From Streptomyces mutomycini (lineage in GTDB: Bacteria; Actinomycetota; Actinomycetes; Streptomycetales; Streptomycetaceae), in NCBI RefSeq assembly GCF_001700505.1, contig NZ_MAPV01000094.1, forward strand, positions 62,001 through 126,000: DNA of 64,000 nt. The letters run 5' to 3'. Shown here piece by piece: positions 18,111 to 28,654 of this stretch. The translations under genes were made by a program, and so were the position numbers. Under the pieces are notes generated by a model. That model was not told where the DNA came from and searched no databases. It saw only the letters and a list, made by a program, of their open reading frames with translations. The stretch's first letter is position 1. Every line of letters begins with the position of its first letter.

Positions 18111-19331
18111 ATGCGACCCATGCGCCCGACCGACACCGCACACCGCGGGGGGAGCGTACGTCGCACCCCCCAGGTGTTCGCCGCAGCCACCCTCGCCGCT
18201 GTCCTCACGCTCACCGCCACCGCCTGCGGGCCGGAGGAGGACGGCGCGGCCGCCGGGCCGAGCACTGCCACCGGCCAGTCCTCGGACGGGAAGGTCGTCA
18301 TCCCGGACGACCTCAAGGACCGGCTCAAGGAGCACGGGATCGACCTCGACAAGTGGCGGGACGGCGAGTGGAAGAACTGGGACAAGGACACCTGGCTGCG
18401 TGAGGCCAAGGACTACGTCAATCCGATCATCGAGGACCTCTGGGACCCGGACCGGATGCGGGAGGCCGACAAGCCCCCGGCGACCCCCGTCGACCCCGAC
18501 ATCTCCGGCGACGAGGGCGTGACGGACCCGACCCCCGCAGCGGTCGAGGCGACGAACGTCCGAACGCCGTACCACGGCAGCGCCCCGGAGTCCGGGAAGC
18601 TCCTGTTCGACGGCCCCGAGGGCTCGATGGTCTGCTCGGCGACCGTGGTGCAGGACCCGGCCCACCCGGGCAAGTCCAACATGGTCTGGACGGCCGGGCA
18701 TTGTGTGCACGCCGGCAAGAACGGCGGCTGGTACCGCAACATCGCCTTCGTCCCCTCGTACAACGACAGCGGCATGTCGACGGCCGAGCTGCAGAACGCG
18801 ACGAAGGAGGAGATCGCTCCTTACGGCGTGTGGTGGGGCCAGTGGGCGCAGACCTCCGACCAGTGGATCAGCCAGGGTGCCGCCACCGGTGGCCAGGGCG
18901 CGCCGTACGACTTCGCGGTGCTGCAGGTCGCACCGGAGAAGGGCTCGACGGGCAAGTCCCTGGAGGAGACCGTCGGTTCTGCGCTCCCGGTCGAGTTCGG
19001 CGCCCCGGCCGTCCCGGAGATCGACAGCATGACGGCCACCGGGTATCCGGCGGCCCCGCCGTTCGACGGCCAGAAGGCACTCCGGTGCACCGACCGGCCG
19101 GGCCGCCTGACCGTCTTCGAGCAGCAGCCGACGATGTACCGCATCGGGTGCACGATGACCGGCGGTTCCTCAGGCGGTGGCTGGGTCGCTGAGGGCCAGG
19201 ACGGCAAGCCGGCTCTGGTCTCCAACACCTCCATCGGCCCGGTGACGGCGGGCTGGCTGGCCGGCCCCCGCCTGGGCAAGGAGGCCGAGGGCATCTACAA
19301 GGCCGTGAGCAAGAAGTACGCGGGACAGTAG
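18111..19331 (+). CDS. trypsin-like serine protease, probable lipoprotein
   Basis: This 406-residue protein begins with an Arg-rich n-region, a hydrophobic stretch and a lipobox-like LTATAC, so Cys39 is the likely lipid-modified residue on the outside of the membrane. The mature part starts with an acidic, Asp/Lys/Trp-rich spacer (residues 60-145). The chymotrypsin fold follows, with His197 in WTAGHC, Asp267 in PYDFAVLQV and Ser354 in GGSSGGGW. Cysteines at 175 and 198, and 326 and 347, could form the usual disulfides. The start ATG 18111 has AGGGGG seven bases upstream. Substrate specificity is unknown; glutamyl-endopeptidase-like or general trypsin-like activity are both possible. Confidence 0.85.
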   Translation: MRPMRPTDTAHRGGSVRRTPQVFAAATLAAVLTLTATACGPEEDGAAAGPSTATGQSSDGKVVIPDDLKDRLKEHGIDLDKWRDGEWKNWDKDTWLREAKDYVNPIIEDLWDPDRMREADKPPATPVDPDISGDEGVTDPTPAAVEATNVRTPYHGSAPESGKLLFDGPEGSMVCSATVVQDPAHPGKSNMVWTAGHCVHAGKNGGWYRNIAFVPSYNDSGMSTAELQNATKEEIAPYGVWWGQWAQTSDQWISQGAATGGQGAPYDFAVLQVAPEKGSTGKSLEETVGSALPVEFGAPAVPEIDSMTATGYPAAPPFDGQKALRCTDRPGRLTVFEQQPTMYRIGCTMTGGSSGGGWVAEGQDGKPALVSNTSIGPVTAGWLAGPRLGKEAEGIYKAVSKKYAGQ

Positions 19332-19347
19332 GCAGCAGGACCGCACG

Positions 19348-19390
19348 CAGGAGGCCGGGCTCCCCTCGGGAAGGGGAACCCGGCCTCCTG
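19348..19390. terminator. bidirectional terminator between protease gene and hflX
   Basis: CAGGAGGCCGGG (19348-19359) pairs perfectly with CCCGGCCTCCTG (19379-19390). After one mismatch, TCCCCT (19361-19366) pairs with AGGGGA (19372-19377). The long hairpin sits between the two convergent stops. Confidence 0.8.
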
Positions 19391-19403
19391 TGCGTCTACC
19401 GCG

Positions 19404-20924
19404 TCAGTGATTCACCGGGACGAAGACCGCGAGGTCCGATCCGAGCTCCTCGTGCACCCGCGCCTTGAGCAGCGTGCCCTCCGGCGTGTGCTCCTCGGAG
19501 ATCACCTCACCCTCGGCATGCACCCGGGAGACGAGTCCGCCCTGGGTGTAGGGCACGAGCGCCTCGATCTCCACCGAAGGCCGCGGCAGCTCGGCGTCGA
19601 TGAGCGCGAGGAGCTCGTCGATACCGGCGCCGGTCCGTGCGGACACCGCGATCGCGTGCTTCTCGTTGCGCAGCAGGCGCTGCAGCACGAGCGGGTCCGC
19701 CGCGTCCGCCTTGTTGATCACGACGACCTCGGGTACGTCGACCGCGCCGACCTCCCGGATCACCTGGCGCACGGCGGCGAGCTGCTCCTCCGGCACCGGG
19801 TGGGAGCCGTCCACCACATGCAGGATGAGGTCGGATTCGCCGACCTCCTCCATGGTGGAGCGGAAGGCCTCGACCAGATGGTGGGGAAGGTGCCGCACGA
19901 AGCCGACGGTGTCGGCCAGGGTGTAGATCCGGCCGCTCGGCGTCTCGGCCCGGCGCACGGTCGGGTCGAGGGTCGCGAACAGAGAGTTCTCCACGAGGAC
20001 GCCCGCGCCGGTCAGCCGGTTGAGCAACGAGGACTTCCCGGCGTTGGTGTACCCGGCGATCGCCACCGAGGGCACCTTGTTGCGCCTGCGTTCCTGGCGC
20101 TTGATCTCACGGCCGGTCTTCATCTCCGCGATCTCCCGGCGCATCTTCGCCATCTTCTCGCGGATCCGTCGCCGGTCCGTCTCGATCTTGGTCTCACCGG
20201 GACCGCGCGTGGCCATGCCGCCACCGCCGCTGGAACCGCCGCCGCCCATCTGACGGGACAGCGACTGCCCCCAGCCGCGCAGGCGCGGGAGCATGTACTG
20301 CATCTGTGCCAGCGACACCTGCGCCTTGCCCTCCCGGGACTTGGCGTGCTGGGCGAAGATGTCGAGGATCAGCGCGGTCCTGTCGACCACCTTGACCTTG
20401 ACGACGTCTTCCAGATGGATCAGCTGGCCGGGGCTGAGCTCACCGTCGCAGACGACGGTGTCGGCCCCGGATTCGAGAACGATGTCGCGCAGCTCCAAGG
20501 CCTTGCCCGAGCCGATGTACGTGGCCGGGTCCGGCTTGTCGCGCCGCTGGAAGACGGCGTCGAGCACCTGGGCTCCCGCCGTCTCGGCGAGGGCCGCGAG
20601 CTCCGCGAGGGAGATCTCGGCGTCGTGGACGGTCCCCGAGGTCCAGACACCGACGAGAACCACGCGCTCGAGGCGCAGCTGCCGGTACTCGACCTCGGTG
20701 ACGTCTTCGAGCTCGGTGGAGAGACCCGCCACACGGCGCAGCGCCGCACGCTCGGAACGGTCGAGCTGGGCGCCGTCCCGCTCTCCGTCGATCTCATGGC
20801 TCCAGGCGACGTCCTCTTCCATCAGGGCGTCGGCCCGAAGGCTCTCGGTGAGGCTCTCGGAGGTGGCTTCCGTGGCGCTCTGCGCGTCCTGCGCGTCCTG
20901 GGGAAGGGAAGAAGAGGAGGTCAT
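19404..20924 (-). CDS. hflX: ribosome-associated GTPase HflX
   Basis: HflX binds the 50S subunit and splits or rescues stalled ribosomes, especially under heat stress. The 506-residue protein has the N-terminal HflX domain (about residues 80-225, including RRDKPDPATYIGSGKA), a glycine-rich linker GGGGSSGGGG at 227-236, a coiled region of Arg/Glu/Lys, then the GTPase domain with G1 GYTNAGKS at 291-298, DTVGF and NKAD. The length is longer than E. coli HflX because of a ~75-residue acidic N-terminal extension. ATG 20924 is preceded by AAGGA. It follows the M1 peptidase gene on the same strand. Confidence 0.92.
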   Translation of the reverse strand: MTSSSSLPQDAQDAQSATEATSESLTESLRADALMEEDVAWSHEIDGERDGAQLDRSERAALRRVAGLSTELEDVTEVEYRQLRLERVVLVGVWTSGTVHDAEISLAELAALAETAGAQVLDAVFQRRDKPDPATYIGSGKALELRDIVLESGADTVVCDGELSPGQLIHLEDVVKVKVVDRTALILDIFAQHAKSREGKAQVSLAQMQYMLPRLRGWGQSLSRQMGGGGSSGGGGMATRGPGETKIETDRRRIREKMAKMRREIAEMKTGREIKRQERRRNKVPSVAIAGYTNAGKSSLLNRLTGAGVLVENSLFATLDPTVRRAETPSGRIYTLADTVGFVRHLPHHLVEAFRSTMEEVGESDLILHVVDGSHPVPEEQLAAVRQVIREVGAVDVPEVVVINKADAADPLVLQRLLRNEKHAIAVSARTGAGIDELLALIDAELPRPSVEIEALVPYTQGGLVSRVHAEGEVISEEHTPEGTLLKARVHEELGSDLAVFVPVNH

Positions 20925-21057
20925 TGGATCCTTACGTCGATAGAAGTCGGGTTCGTCAGTCACAACGCGTGACACAGCCGGAAGATTCCCATGGGGGAGA
21001 ACCACCGGCCGGCTGCCGTGCCGACGCGTCGATAGTGGCATGTCCCCGTGGGGCTCG

Positions 21058-22542
21058 TCACTCGGGTTTCGGTGTCCGCGCGGGGCTCTTCCCCGCGTTC
21101 CCGGGTGTCCCGCTGCGCCAGTCAGGGTGTCCCGGCATCGGCGGGGTCTTCTTCCCGTACAGCCACCCGTCGAAGAAGGCCGTCAGGTCCCGCCCCGCGA
21201 TCCGCGACGCCAGGGCCGTGAACTGCCGGGTGGTCGCCGATCCGTCCCGGTGGACACGCACCCAGGTCCGCTCCAGGCGGTCGAACGCGGCCTCGCCGAT
21301 CTCCTCGCGCAGGGCGTAGAGGACGAGTGCGCTCCCGTCGTACACGACGGGGCGGAACAGGCTGATCTTGTGGTCGGGGGTGCGTGGCGCGCCGCCGGCG
21401 GGCGGCCCGCCGGCGGCGCGCCACGCGTCGGAGCGGGCGTATGCCTCACGCATGCGCCGCTCCACCGGCTTCTGCGCGTGTTCCTCGGCGTAGCGGGCCT
21501 CGTACCAGGTCGCGTGTCCCTCGTTGAGCCACAGATCGGACCAGGACCGCGGGGAGACGCTGTTCCCGAACCACTGGTGGGCGAGCTCGTGCACCATGAC
21601 CGAGTCGACGTACCACTCCGGGTATCCGGTACGGGTGAACAGGGAGCGTTCGAAGAGCGAGAGTGTCTGGGTCTCCAGCTCGAAGCCCGTCTCGGTGTCC
21701 GCGACCAGGAGTCCGTACGTCTCGAACGGATACGGGCCGACCTGCTTCTCCATCCACGCCAGTTGCGCCGGGGTCTTCTTCAGCCAGGGCTCGAGCTTCT
21801 CCCGGTCGGCCACGGGCACGACGTCGCGGACCGGCAGTCCGCCCGGCCCGGTGCGGTGCAGGACCGCGGAGCGCCCGATGGACACCTGGGCCAGTTCCGT
21901 CGCCATCGGGTGCACGGTGCGGTAGGTCCAGGTGGTGGTGCCCGCGTGGTCCCGCTTTCCGGCGGGAAGGCCGCCCGCCACGACCGTGAGGTCCTTCGGC
22001 GCGGTCACCCGGAAGGTGAAGTACGCCTTGTCCGCGGGGTGGTCGTTGCCGGGGAAGACCCGGTGTGCGGCGTCGGCCTGGTTCGCCATCGCGAGACCGT
22101 CGGCGGTCGGGACCCAGCCCCCGTCGGCCTGGTCCCCCGAGGGGTCGCTCGTGTGCCGGACGGTGACCCGCACCGGCGTCCCCGCCGGGATCCGGGAGGG
22201 CGCGTCGACGACCAGGTCCTCGCCCGCGGTGGCGAACTCCGACTCCCGCCCGTTGACTTCGACGGATCGGACGGAGCCCCGGGCGAAGTCGAGATTGATG
22301 CGTTCCAGGGTTTCGGTGGCCCGCGCGTCGATCGTGGTGACGGCGTCGAGGGGCTTGCCGTTGCTGCCACCGTAGGTGAGCGAGATGTCGTACGAGAGGA
22401 CGTCGTAGCCGGGGTTGCCGAGGTGCGGGAACAGGCGGTCGCCGATGCCGAGCGGCTCGGGTGCGGGCAGGGTGGCGGCGACGAGGGTGACCGACGCGGT
22501 GGCCAGCAGGGCGGCACGCAGTCGGCGGGAGGTGAGCGGCAT
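21058..22542 (-). CDS. secreted M1 family metallopeptidase
   Basis: This is a zinc aminopeptidase-like protein. The gluzincin site is intact: His318-Glu319 and His322 in HELAHQWFG, with the third ligand Glu341 exactly 18 residues later in LWLNEG. A short hydrophobic N-terminus (residues 6-25) looks like a signal peptide or anchor, so it probably acts outside the membrane. At 494 residues it is much shorter than classical M1 enzymes (about 850) and lacks the large C-terminal helical domain. A GFELETQT segment takes the place of the usual GAMEN exopeptidase motif, so aminopeptidase activity should not be assumed. It is located between rshA and hflX. Confidence 0.85.
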   Translation of the reverse strand: MPLTSRRLRAALLATASVTLVAATLPAPEPLGIGDRLFPHLGNPGYDVLSYDISLTYGGSNGKPLDAVTTIDARATETLERINLDFARGSVRSVEVNGRESEFATAGEDLVVDAPSRIPAGTPVRVTVRHTSDPSGDQADGGWVPTADGLAMANQADAAHRVFPGNDHPADKAYFTFRVTAPKDLTVVAGGLPAGKRDHAGTTTWTYRTVHPMATELAQVSIGRSAVLHRTGPGGLPVRDVVPVADREKLEPWLKKTPAQLAWMEKQVGPYPFETYGLLVADTETGFELETQTLSLFERSLFTRTGYPEWYVDSVMVHELAHQWFGNSVSPRSWSDLWLNEGHATWYEARYAEEHAQKPVERRMREAYARSDAWRAAGGPPAGGAPRTPDHKISLFRPVVYDGSALVLYALREEIGEAAFDRLERTWVRVHRDGSATTRQFTALASRIAGRDLTAFFDGWLYGKKTPPMPGHPDWRSGTPGNAGKSPARTPKPE

Positions 22543-22645
22543 GGACTACGGCTACCAGTGCGCACGCTCCACGCGGGGGTGGCGCGCGCCGCACCACCCG
22601 AACGGGGACGCCGTGGGCGGGCAGGGAGGGGACCTGTGGCAGTGG

Positions 22646-24826
<2,181 letters not shown>

Positions 24827-24966
24827 GGGGCACCTCCGGCAACGTCGACCGGCGGGGAAGGGGTGCCGATACACCCCCGGGCCGGTGCTTGATGCTATCG
24901 ACCCCACCACGTGGCGCAGTCCCGCTCTCGCCCAGCGTGAAACGGATCACCCATTCGAGCGAAGGT

Positions 24967-25839
24967 CTAACCGATCATCGTTTCGATCCACGCGGAGTCG
25001 ATCACACCCTCGGCGACGATGACCGCGGGGCCCGTCATGTCGACCCCGCCGTCCGGGTATTCGGTGATGACCAGGGTGCCACCGGGGAGATCCACCGTGT
25101 ACGTGGCCGGCGCCCCTGTCAGCGCGGGGTCCACGCCGTCCCTGCGTGCGGTGGCGACGGCCACGGCACAGGCTCCCGTGCCGCAGGAGCGGGTCTCGCC
25201 GGAGCCGCGCTCGTGGACGCGCATGGCGACGTGCCCCGGGCCCCGGTCCGCGACGAACTCGATGTTGACCCCGTCCGGGTAGACGGACTGCGGGCTGAAC
25301 GGCGGTACGGAGAACAGGTCTCCGGCGTGGTCCAGGTCCTCGACGAACGCGACGGCATGCGGATTGCCCATGTTCACGTTCCGGGCGTCCCAGGTGCGGC
25401 CGTCCACGGTGACCGTGACCCCGGCGCCGGGCAGCACCGCCCGCCCCATGGAGACCGTGATGTCGCCGTCCTCGGCGATGTGCACCCGCTTGACCCCGCC
25501 CCGGGTCGCGACGGCCAGATCTCCCTCGGTGACGAACCCGGCACGCTGCAGGTAGTGGGCGAACACACGCACCCCGTTGCCGCACATCTCGGCGACCGAG
25601 CCGTCGGCGTTGCGGTAGTCCATGAACCACTCGGCCTCGTCCGCCATGCCTCCGGCGTCGGGATGTGCCGCGGACCGTACGACGTGCAGCAGCCCGTCGC
25701 CGCCGATGCCCGCCCGGCGGTCGCAGAGCCGGGCGACGACGGAAACCGGCAGGTCGAGGGCGTTGTCCGGGTCGGGAACGATCACGAAGTCGTTCTCTGT
25801 GCCGTGGCCCTTGAGGAAGGCGATCTGCGAAGTGCTCAC
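24967..25839 (-). CDS. dapF: diaminopimelate epimerase
   Basis: DapF converts LL- to meso-diaminopimelate for lysine synthesis. In Streptomyces, whose peptidoglycan uses LL-diaminopimelate, this step is mainly for lysine. The 290-residue protein has both catalytic cysteines: Cys86 in EMCGNGVRVF and Cys219 in RSCGTGAC. The YRNADGS segment before Cys86 is the usual substrate loop. No signal peptide. It lies between the small membrane protein and rshA in the leftward miaA run, with short gaps that suggest a shared transcript. Confidence 0.96.
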   Translation of the reverse strand: MSTSQIAFLKGHGTENDFVIVPDPDNALDLPVSVVARLCDRRAGIGGDGLLHVVRSAAHPDAGGMADEAEWFMDYRNADGSVAEMCGNGVRVFAHYLQRAGFVTEGDLAVATRGGVKRVHIAEDGDITVSMGRAVLPGAGVTVTVDGRTWDARNVNMGNPHAVAFVEDLDHAGDLFSVPPFSPQSVYPDGVNIEFVADRGPGHVAMRVHERGSGETRSCGTGACAVAVATARRDGVDPALTGAPATYTVDLPGGTLVITEYPDGGVDMTGPAVIVAEGVIDSAWIETMIG

Positions 25840-25907
25840 GGATCAACTGTACGAGGCCGTGCCGGCCGCCCGCAGGACCGGGGCCACCAGGGGGCGCCCT
25901 GCGCGTG

Positions 25908-26363
25908 TCAGCGGAGGCGGGCCACGCGCCAGACGGCCAGGGCGACAAGCACGGCGCATACGGCCACGTAGAGCGCGATCACACGCCAGTCGGGGCGTTC
26001 GCCCGGTCCCCTGGCCGGCAGGCCGGGCCAGGTATGGCCCACGCGGCGCGCGGCCATCATTCCCCAGCCGGCGGCGCAGCAGCTGATGAGCAGCCCCAGC
26101 ATCGCCACCACGGCACCGCCGCCGCCGAACTCGAAGGCGAGCGGGAAGGCGAACATCAGGGAGCCCACCGCCGCCAGCACCACGATCGGTGCGAGCTGCC
26201 AGATCCGCATGCGACGGGCGGGGCGGAGCTCGACCTCGACCTCCGCGGTCGCCTCGTGCTCGCCGGGCCCGTCAGGGCTCAGACGTCCTGCTTCGTGCCG
26301 CGCATCCGGTACGTCCCGGTCTGTGTCGCGAGGGCCGGCCTCCATCGCCACGCGCCCTCCCAT
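25908..26363 (-). CDS. hypothetical membrane protein
   Basis: The protein of about 151 residues has a charged, Glu/Arg-rich cytoplasmic N-terminus (first ~50 residues) followed by three hydrophobic helices (around IVVLAAVGSLMFAFPLAF, VVAMLGLLISCCAAGWGMM and VIALYVAVCAVLVALAVW) and a short Arg-rich tail. ATG 26363 is preceded by GGAG at eight bases; ATG 26345 with GGGAGGG nine bases upstream is an equally good start. It lies between miaA and dapF, a position conserved in Streptomyces. I do not recognise a function. Confidence 0.75.
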   Translation of the reverse strand: MGGRVAMEAGPRDTDRDVPDARHEAGRLSPDGPGEHEATAEVEVELRPARRMRIWQLAPIVVLAAVGSLMFAFPLAFEFGGGGAVVAMLGLLISCCAAGWGMMAARRVGHTWPGLPARGPGERPDWRVIALYVAVCAVLVALAVWRVARLR

Positions 26364-26453
26364 ACTCGGACTCCACTGGTCGATCGTCGCTCGATGATGG
26401 CACGGCACCGGCCGCCGAAATGACGGGCGGAGCTTCCCGATGCCATCACGTGA

Positions 26454-27392
26454 TCAGGCTGTGACCGCCCGTTCGACCAACGCCAGCGCCCGGTGCGGGA
26501 GTTCTTCGCGCTGTTCTTCTGCGCCGCTCAGCCACCGGACGCGCGGGTCGCGCCGGAACCAGGAGTCCTGTCTGCGCGCGAAGCGCTTGGTGGCGCGTAC
26601 CGTCTCGACGCGCGCCTCGTCCTCGGTGCACTCCCCCGCGAGCACCGTGAGCACCTGCTGGTAGCCGAGCGCACGCGAGGCGGTGCGCCCTTCGCGCAGT
26701 CCCGTGGCCTCCAGGTCGCGCACCTCGTCCACGAGTCCGGCTTCCCACATCCGGTCCACGCGGGTACGGATCCGTTCGTCGAGTTCCGGCCGTTCGACGT
26801 CCACCCCGATCTGCAGGGCGTCGTAGACCGCTTCGTCGCCCGGGAGGTTGGCCGTGAAGGGCTTGCCCGTGATCTCGATGACCTCCAGGGCGCGGACGAT
26901 ACGGCGCCCGTTGCTCGCCAGGATGGCGCGGGCGGCCTCGGGGTCGGCCGTCGCGAGCCGGGCGTGCAGGGCACCGGAGCCACGTTCCGTCAGCTCCTGT
27001 TCGAGGCGGGCACGTACGTCCGGGTCCGTCCCCGGGAACTCGAGGGCGTCGATCGCGCCCTTCACGTAGAGACCGGAACCGCCCACCAGGACGGGCGTCC
27101 GTCCTTCGGCCAGCAGTCGGTCGATCTCACCGCGGGCGAGCCGCTGGTACTCGGCGACGCTCGCCGCCTCGGTGACGTCCCAGATGTCCAGCAGGTGGTG
27201 GGGCACGCCGGCGCGCTCGGGAAGAGTCAGCTTCGCGGTGCCGATGTCCATGCCGCGGTAGAGCTGCATGGAGTCGGCGTTGACGACCTCGCCACCGAGC
27301 TGCTGGGCGAGGAACACTCCCAGATCGGACTTTCCGGCTGCCGTGGGACCGACGACGGTGATGACGCGGGGGGTGGGAGCTGGTCTTCTCAC
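26454..27392 (-). CDS. miaA: tRNA dimethylallyltransferase
   Basis: MiaA adds a dimethylallyl group to A37 of tRNAs reading UNN codons. The 312-residue protein has the P-loop GPTAAGKS at residues 15-22, NADSMQLYRGMDIGTAK, a central PVLVGGSGLYVKG segment and the C-terminal RATKRFARRQDSWFRRD tRNA-binding stretch. Start is GTG 27392. The miaB gene, whose product methylthiolates the same base, lies 1.3 kb upstream on the same strand, so the two steps of ms2i6A synthesis are clustered here. Confidence 0.96.
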   Translation of the reverse strand: MRRPAPTPRVITVVGPTAAGKSDLGVFLAQQLGGEVVNADSMQLYRGMDIGTAKLTLPERAGVPHHLLDIWDVTEAASVAEYQRLARGEIDRLLAEGRTPVLVGGSGLYVKGAIDALEFPGTDPDVRARLEQELTERGSGALHARLATADPEAARAILASNGRRIVRALEVIEITGKPFTANLPGDEAVYDALQIGVDVERPELDERIRTRVDRMWEAGLVDEVRDLEATGLREGRTASRALGYQQVLTVLAGECTEDEARVETVRATKRFARRQDSWFRRDPRVRWLSGAEEQREELPHRALALVERAVTA

Positions 27393-27592
27393 GGGGACAG
27401 TCTCCCAAACTTCCGGACACGTCCCGAACGGCAGACGCTGAGCGAGCGCCCTGTCCGGTCGGTCCGGGACTTCCCGCTCCGGCCGACGGGTGCCTCCGCC
27501 GCCGCCCCGCGCGGACGGACACGGCGAGTGACGCGTGATTGCTCACAGACGAGTAAAATGTGACCACAGTCCCCCAGCACGGAAGGTGACCC

Positions 27593-27838
27593 ATGGGTTT
27601 CCTGGACAACCTGAAGGCCAAGCTGGCCCCGGCCAAGGAGAAGGTCGGCGACCTCGCGCAGCAGCACGGGGGCAAGATCGACCAGGGCCTCGACAAGGCA
27701 GCCCGCACGGTCGACCAAAAGACCAAGGGCAAGTACAGCGACAAGATCGTGTCCGGCACGCAGAAGGCAAAGGACGCGGTCGACCGCCTGGGCCACAAGA
27801 ACGAGGGCGGCACACCACCTCCGCCGCCCGCATCCTGA
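27593..27838 (+). CDS. MT0933/Rv0909-like putative antitoxin protein
   Basis: This 81-residue protein is highly charged and helical, with Lys/Asp heptads from MGFLDNLKAKLAPAKEKV to DRLGHKN, and ends in a Pro-rich tail (GGTPPPPPAS). It resembles the MT0933-like antitoxin family of actinobacteria. Start ATG 27593 is preceded by GGAAGGTG. No toxin gene flanks it: the neighbours are miaA and a LigB-like gene on the opposite strand. So the name is a family label, and a phasin-like or stress role is as likely. A terminator hairpin follows. Confidence 0.7.
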   Translation: MGFLDNLKAKLAPAKEKVGDLAQQHGGKIDQGLDKAARTVDQKTKGKYSDKIVSGTQKAKDAVDRLGHKNEGGTPPPPPAS

Positions 27839-27856
27839 CCCTGTCCCGGCAGAACC

Positions 27857-27890
27857 GAGGGCCGTGGAGCGCAGTCGCTCCGCGGCCCTC
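27857..27890. terminator. hairpin after the antitoxin-like gene
   Basis: GAGGGCCGTGGAGCG (27857-27871) and CGCTCCGCGGCCCTC (27876-27890) pair over 15 bp with one G-T pair and a four-base loop. It lies 18 bp after the plus-strand stop and 30 bp past the stop of the minus-strand LigB-like gene, so it can serve both. Confidence 0.75.
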
Positions 27891-27920
27891 AGTCATGTCC
27901 GGTGAGTGGCCCGGGGCGTA

Positions 27921-28640
27921 TCACGACCAGGCGGCGACGGCGTAGCCCACGCCGTACGGGGCGCCCTCGTACAGCAGCTGCCCGCCGAGACCGGCGCCCC
28001 GGGCCGCGCCCGCGAGTACCTGCCAGGGCGCCCGGCCCGCCGCCTTCAGCTCGTACGCCAGCGAGGCGTCCAGGGCACTCAGCGCCGCCAGGTCCGCGCT
28101 GCCCAGCGCCCGGACGGCAGCAGCGTCGAAGTCCGCCGCCCGCTCGTCCAGATAGCCGGGCGCCTTGACCGTACGACAGGCACTGCCGTCGCCCATGACC
28201 AGCAGCGCCACCCGCTCCGCCCTGACCGCGAGGCCCGCTCCGGACCGCAGGCAGCTGTCCGCGGCGAGCTGCTCCTCCACGCCGAGCCCTTCGACCGGGG
28301 CTCCGCTCCACCGGGCCAGCTCGAGGAGCCAGGCGCCGACGGCGAGGGACGCCGGGAGCGGGCGTTCCGGTGCGGGGGACCCGGTGGACGCCTCACCCAG
28401 CCGCACGGTCAGCCCGACGCCGAACCCTTCGAACGAACCGTCCGAGCCGGCGGGAAACGGCCCGCGTTCGTCCGGTCCCGCGGGCCCGGCCACGATCAGC
28501 AGATCCGGTTTCGCGGCGGCGAGCACGCCCAGTGCGTCGAGGCACGCGTTCCTGGCGGCATCGAGCTCGGGCCCGGCCCCCGCGGCCACCTCGGGGACCA
28601 GCAGCGGCGGGCAGGGGCAGACTGCGGCGGCGACAAGCAT
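27921..28640 (-). CDS. class III extradiol dioxygenase subunit B-like protein
   Basis: This 239-residue Ala-rich protein resembles the LigB-like fold proteins found downstream of miaB in actinobacteria. It opens with LVAAAVCPCPPLLVPEVA, has a DLLIVAGPAG strand and a VALLVMGDGSA strand near the middle, and ends with a GQLLYEGAPYGVGY segment. The N-terminal His that binds iron in true extradiol dioxygenases is replaced here by Cys (CPCPP), so it may not be a dioxygenase. ATG 28640 has no clear ribosome binding site; it starts 14 bp after the miaB stop and is probably translated from the miaB mRNA. Function unknown. Confidence 0.7.
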   Translation of the reverse strand: MLVAAAVCPCPPLLVPEVAAGAGPELDAARNACLDALGVLAAAKPDLLIVAGPAGPDERGPFPAGSDGSFEGFGVGLTVRLGEASTGSPAPERPLPASLAVGAWLLELARWSGAPVEGLGVEEQLAADSCLRSGAGLAVRAERVALLVMGDGSACRTVKAPGYLDERAADFDAAAVRALGSADLAALSALDASLAYELKAAGRAPWQVLAGAARGAGLGGQLLYEGAPYGVGYAVAAWS

Positions 28641-28654
28641 GCCGGTCAGCGTAC

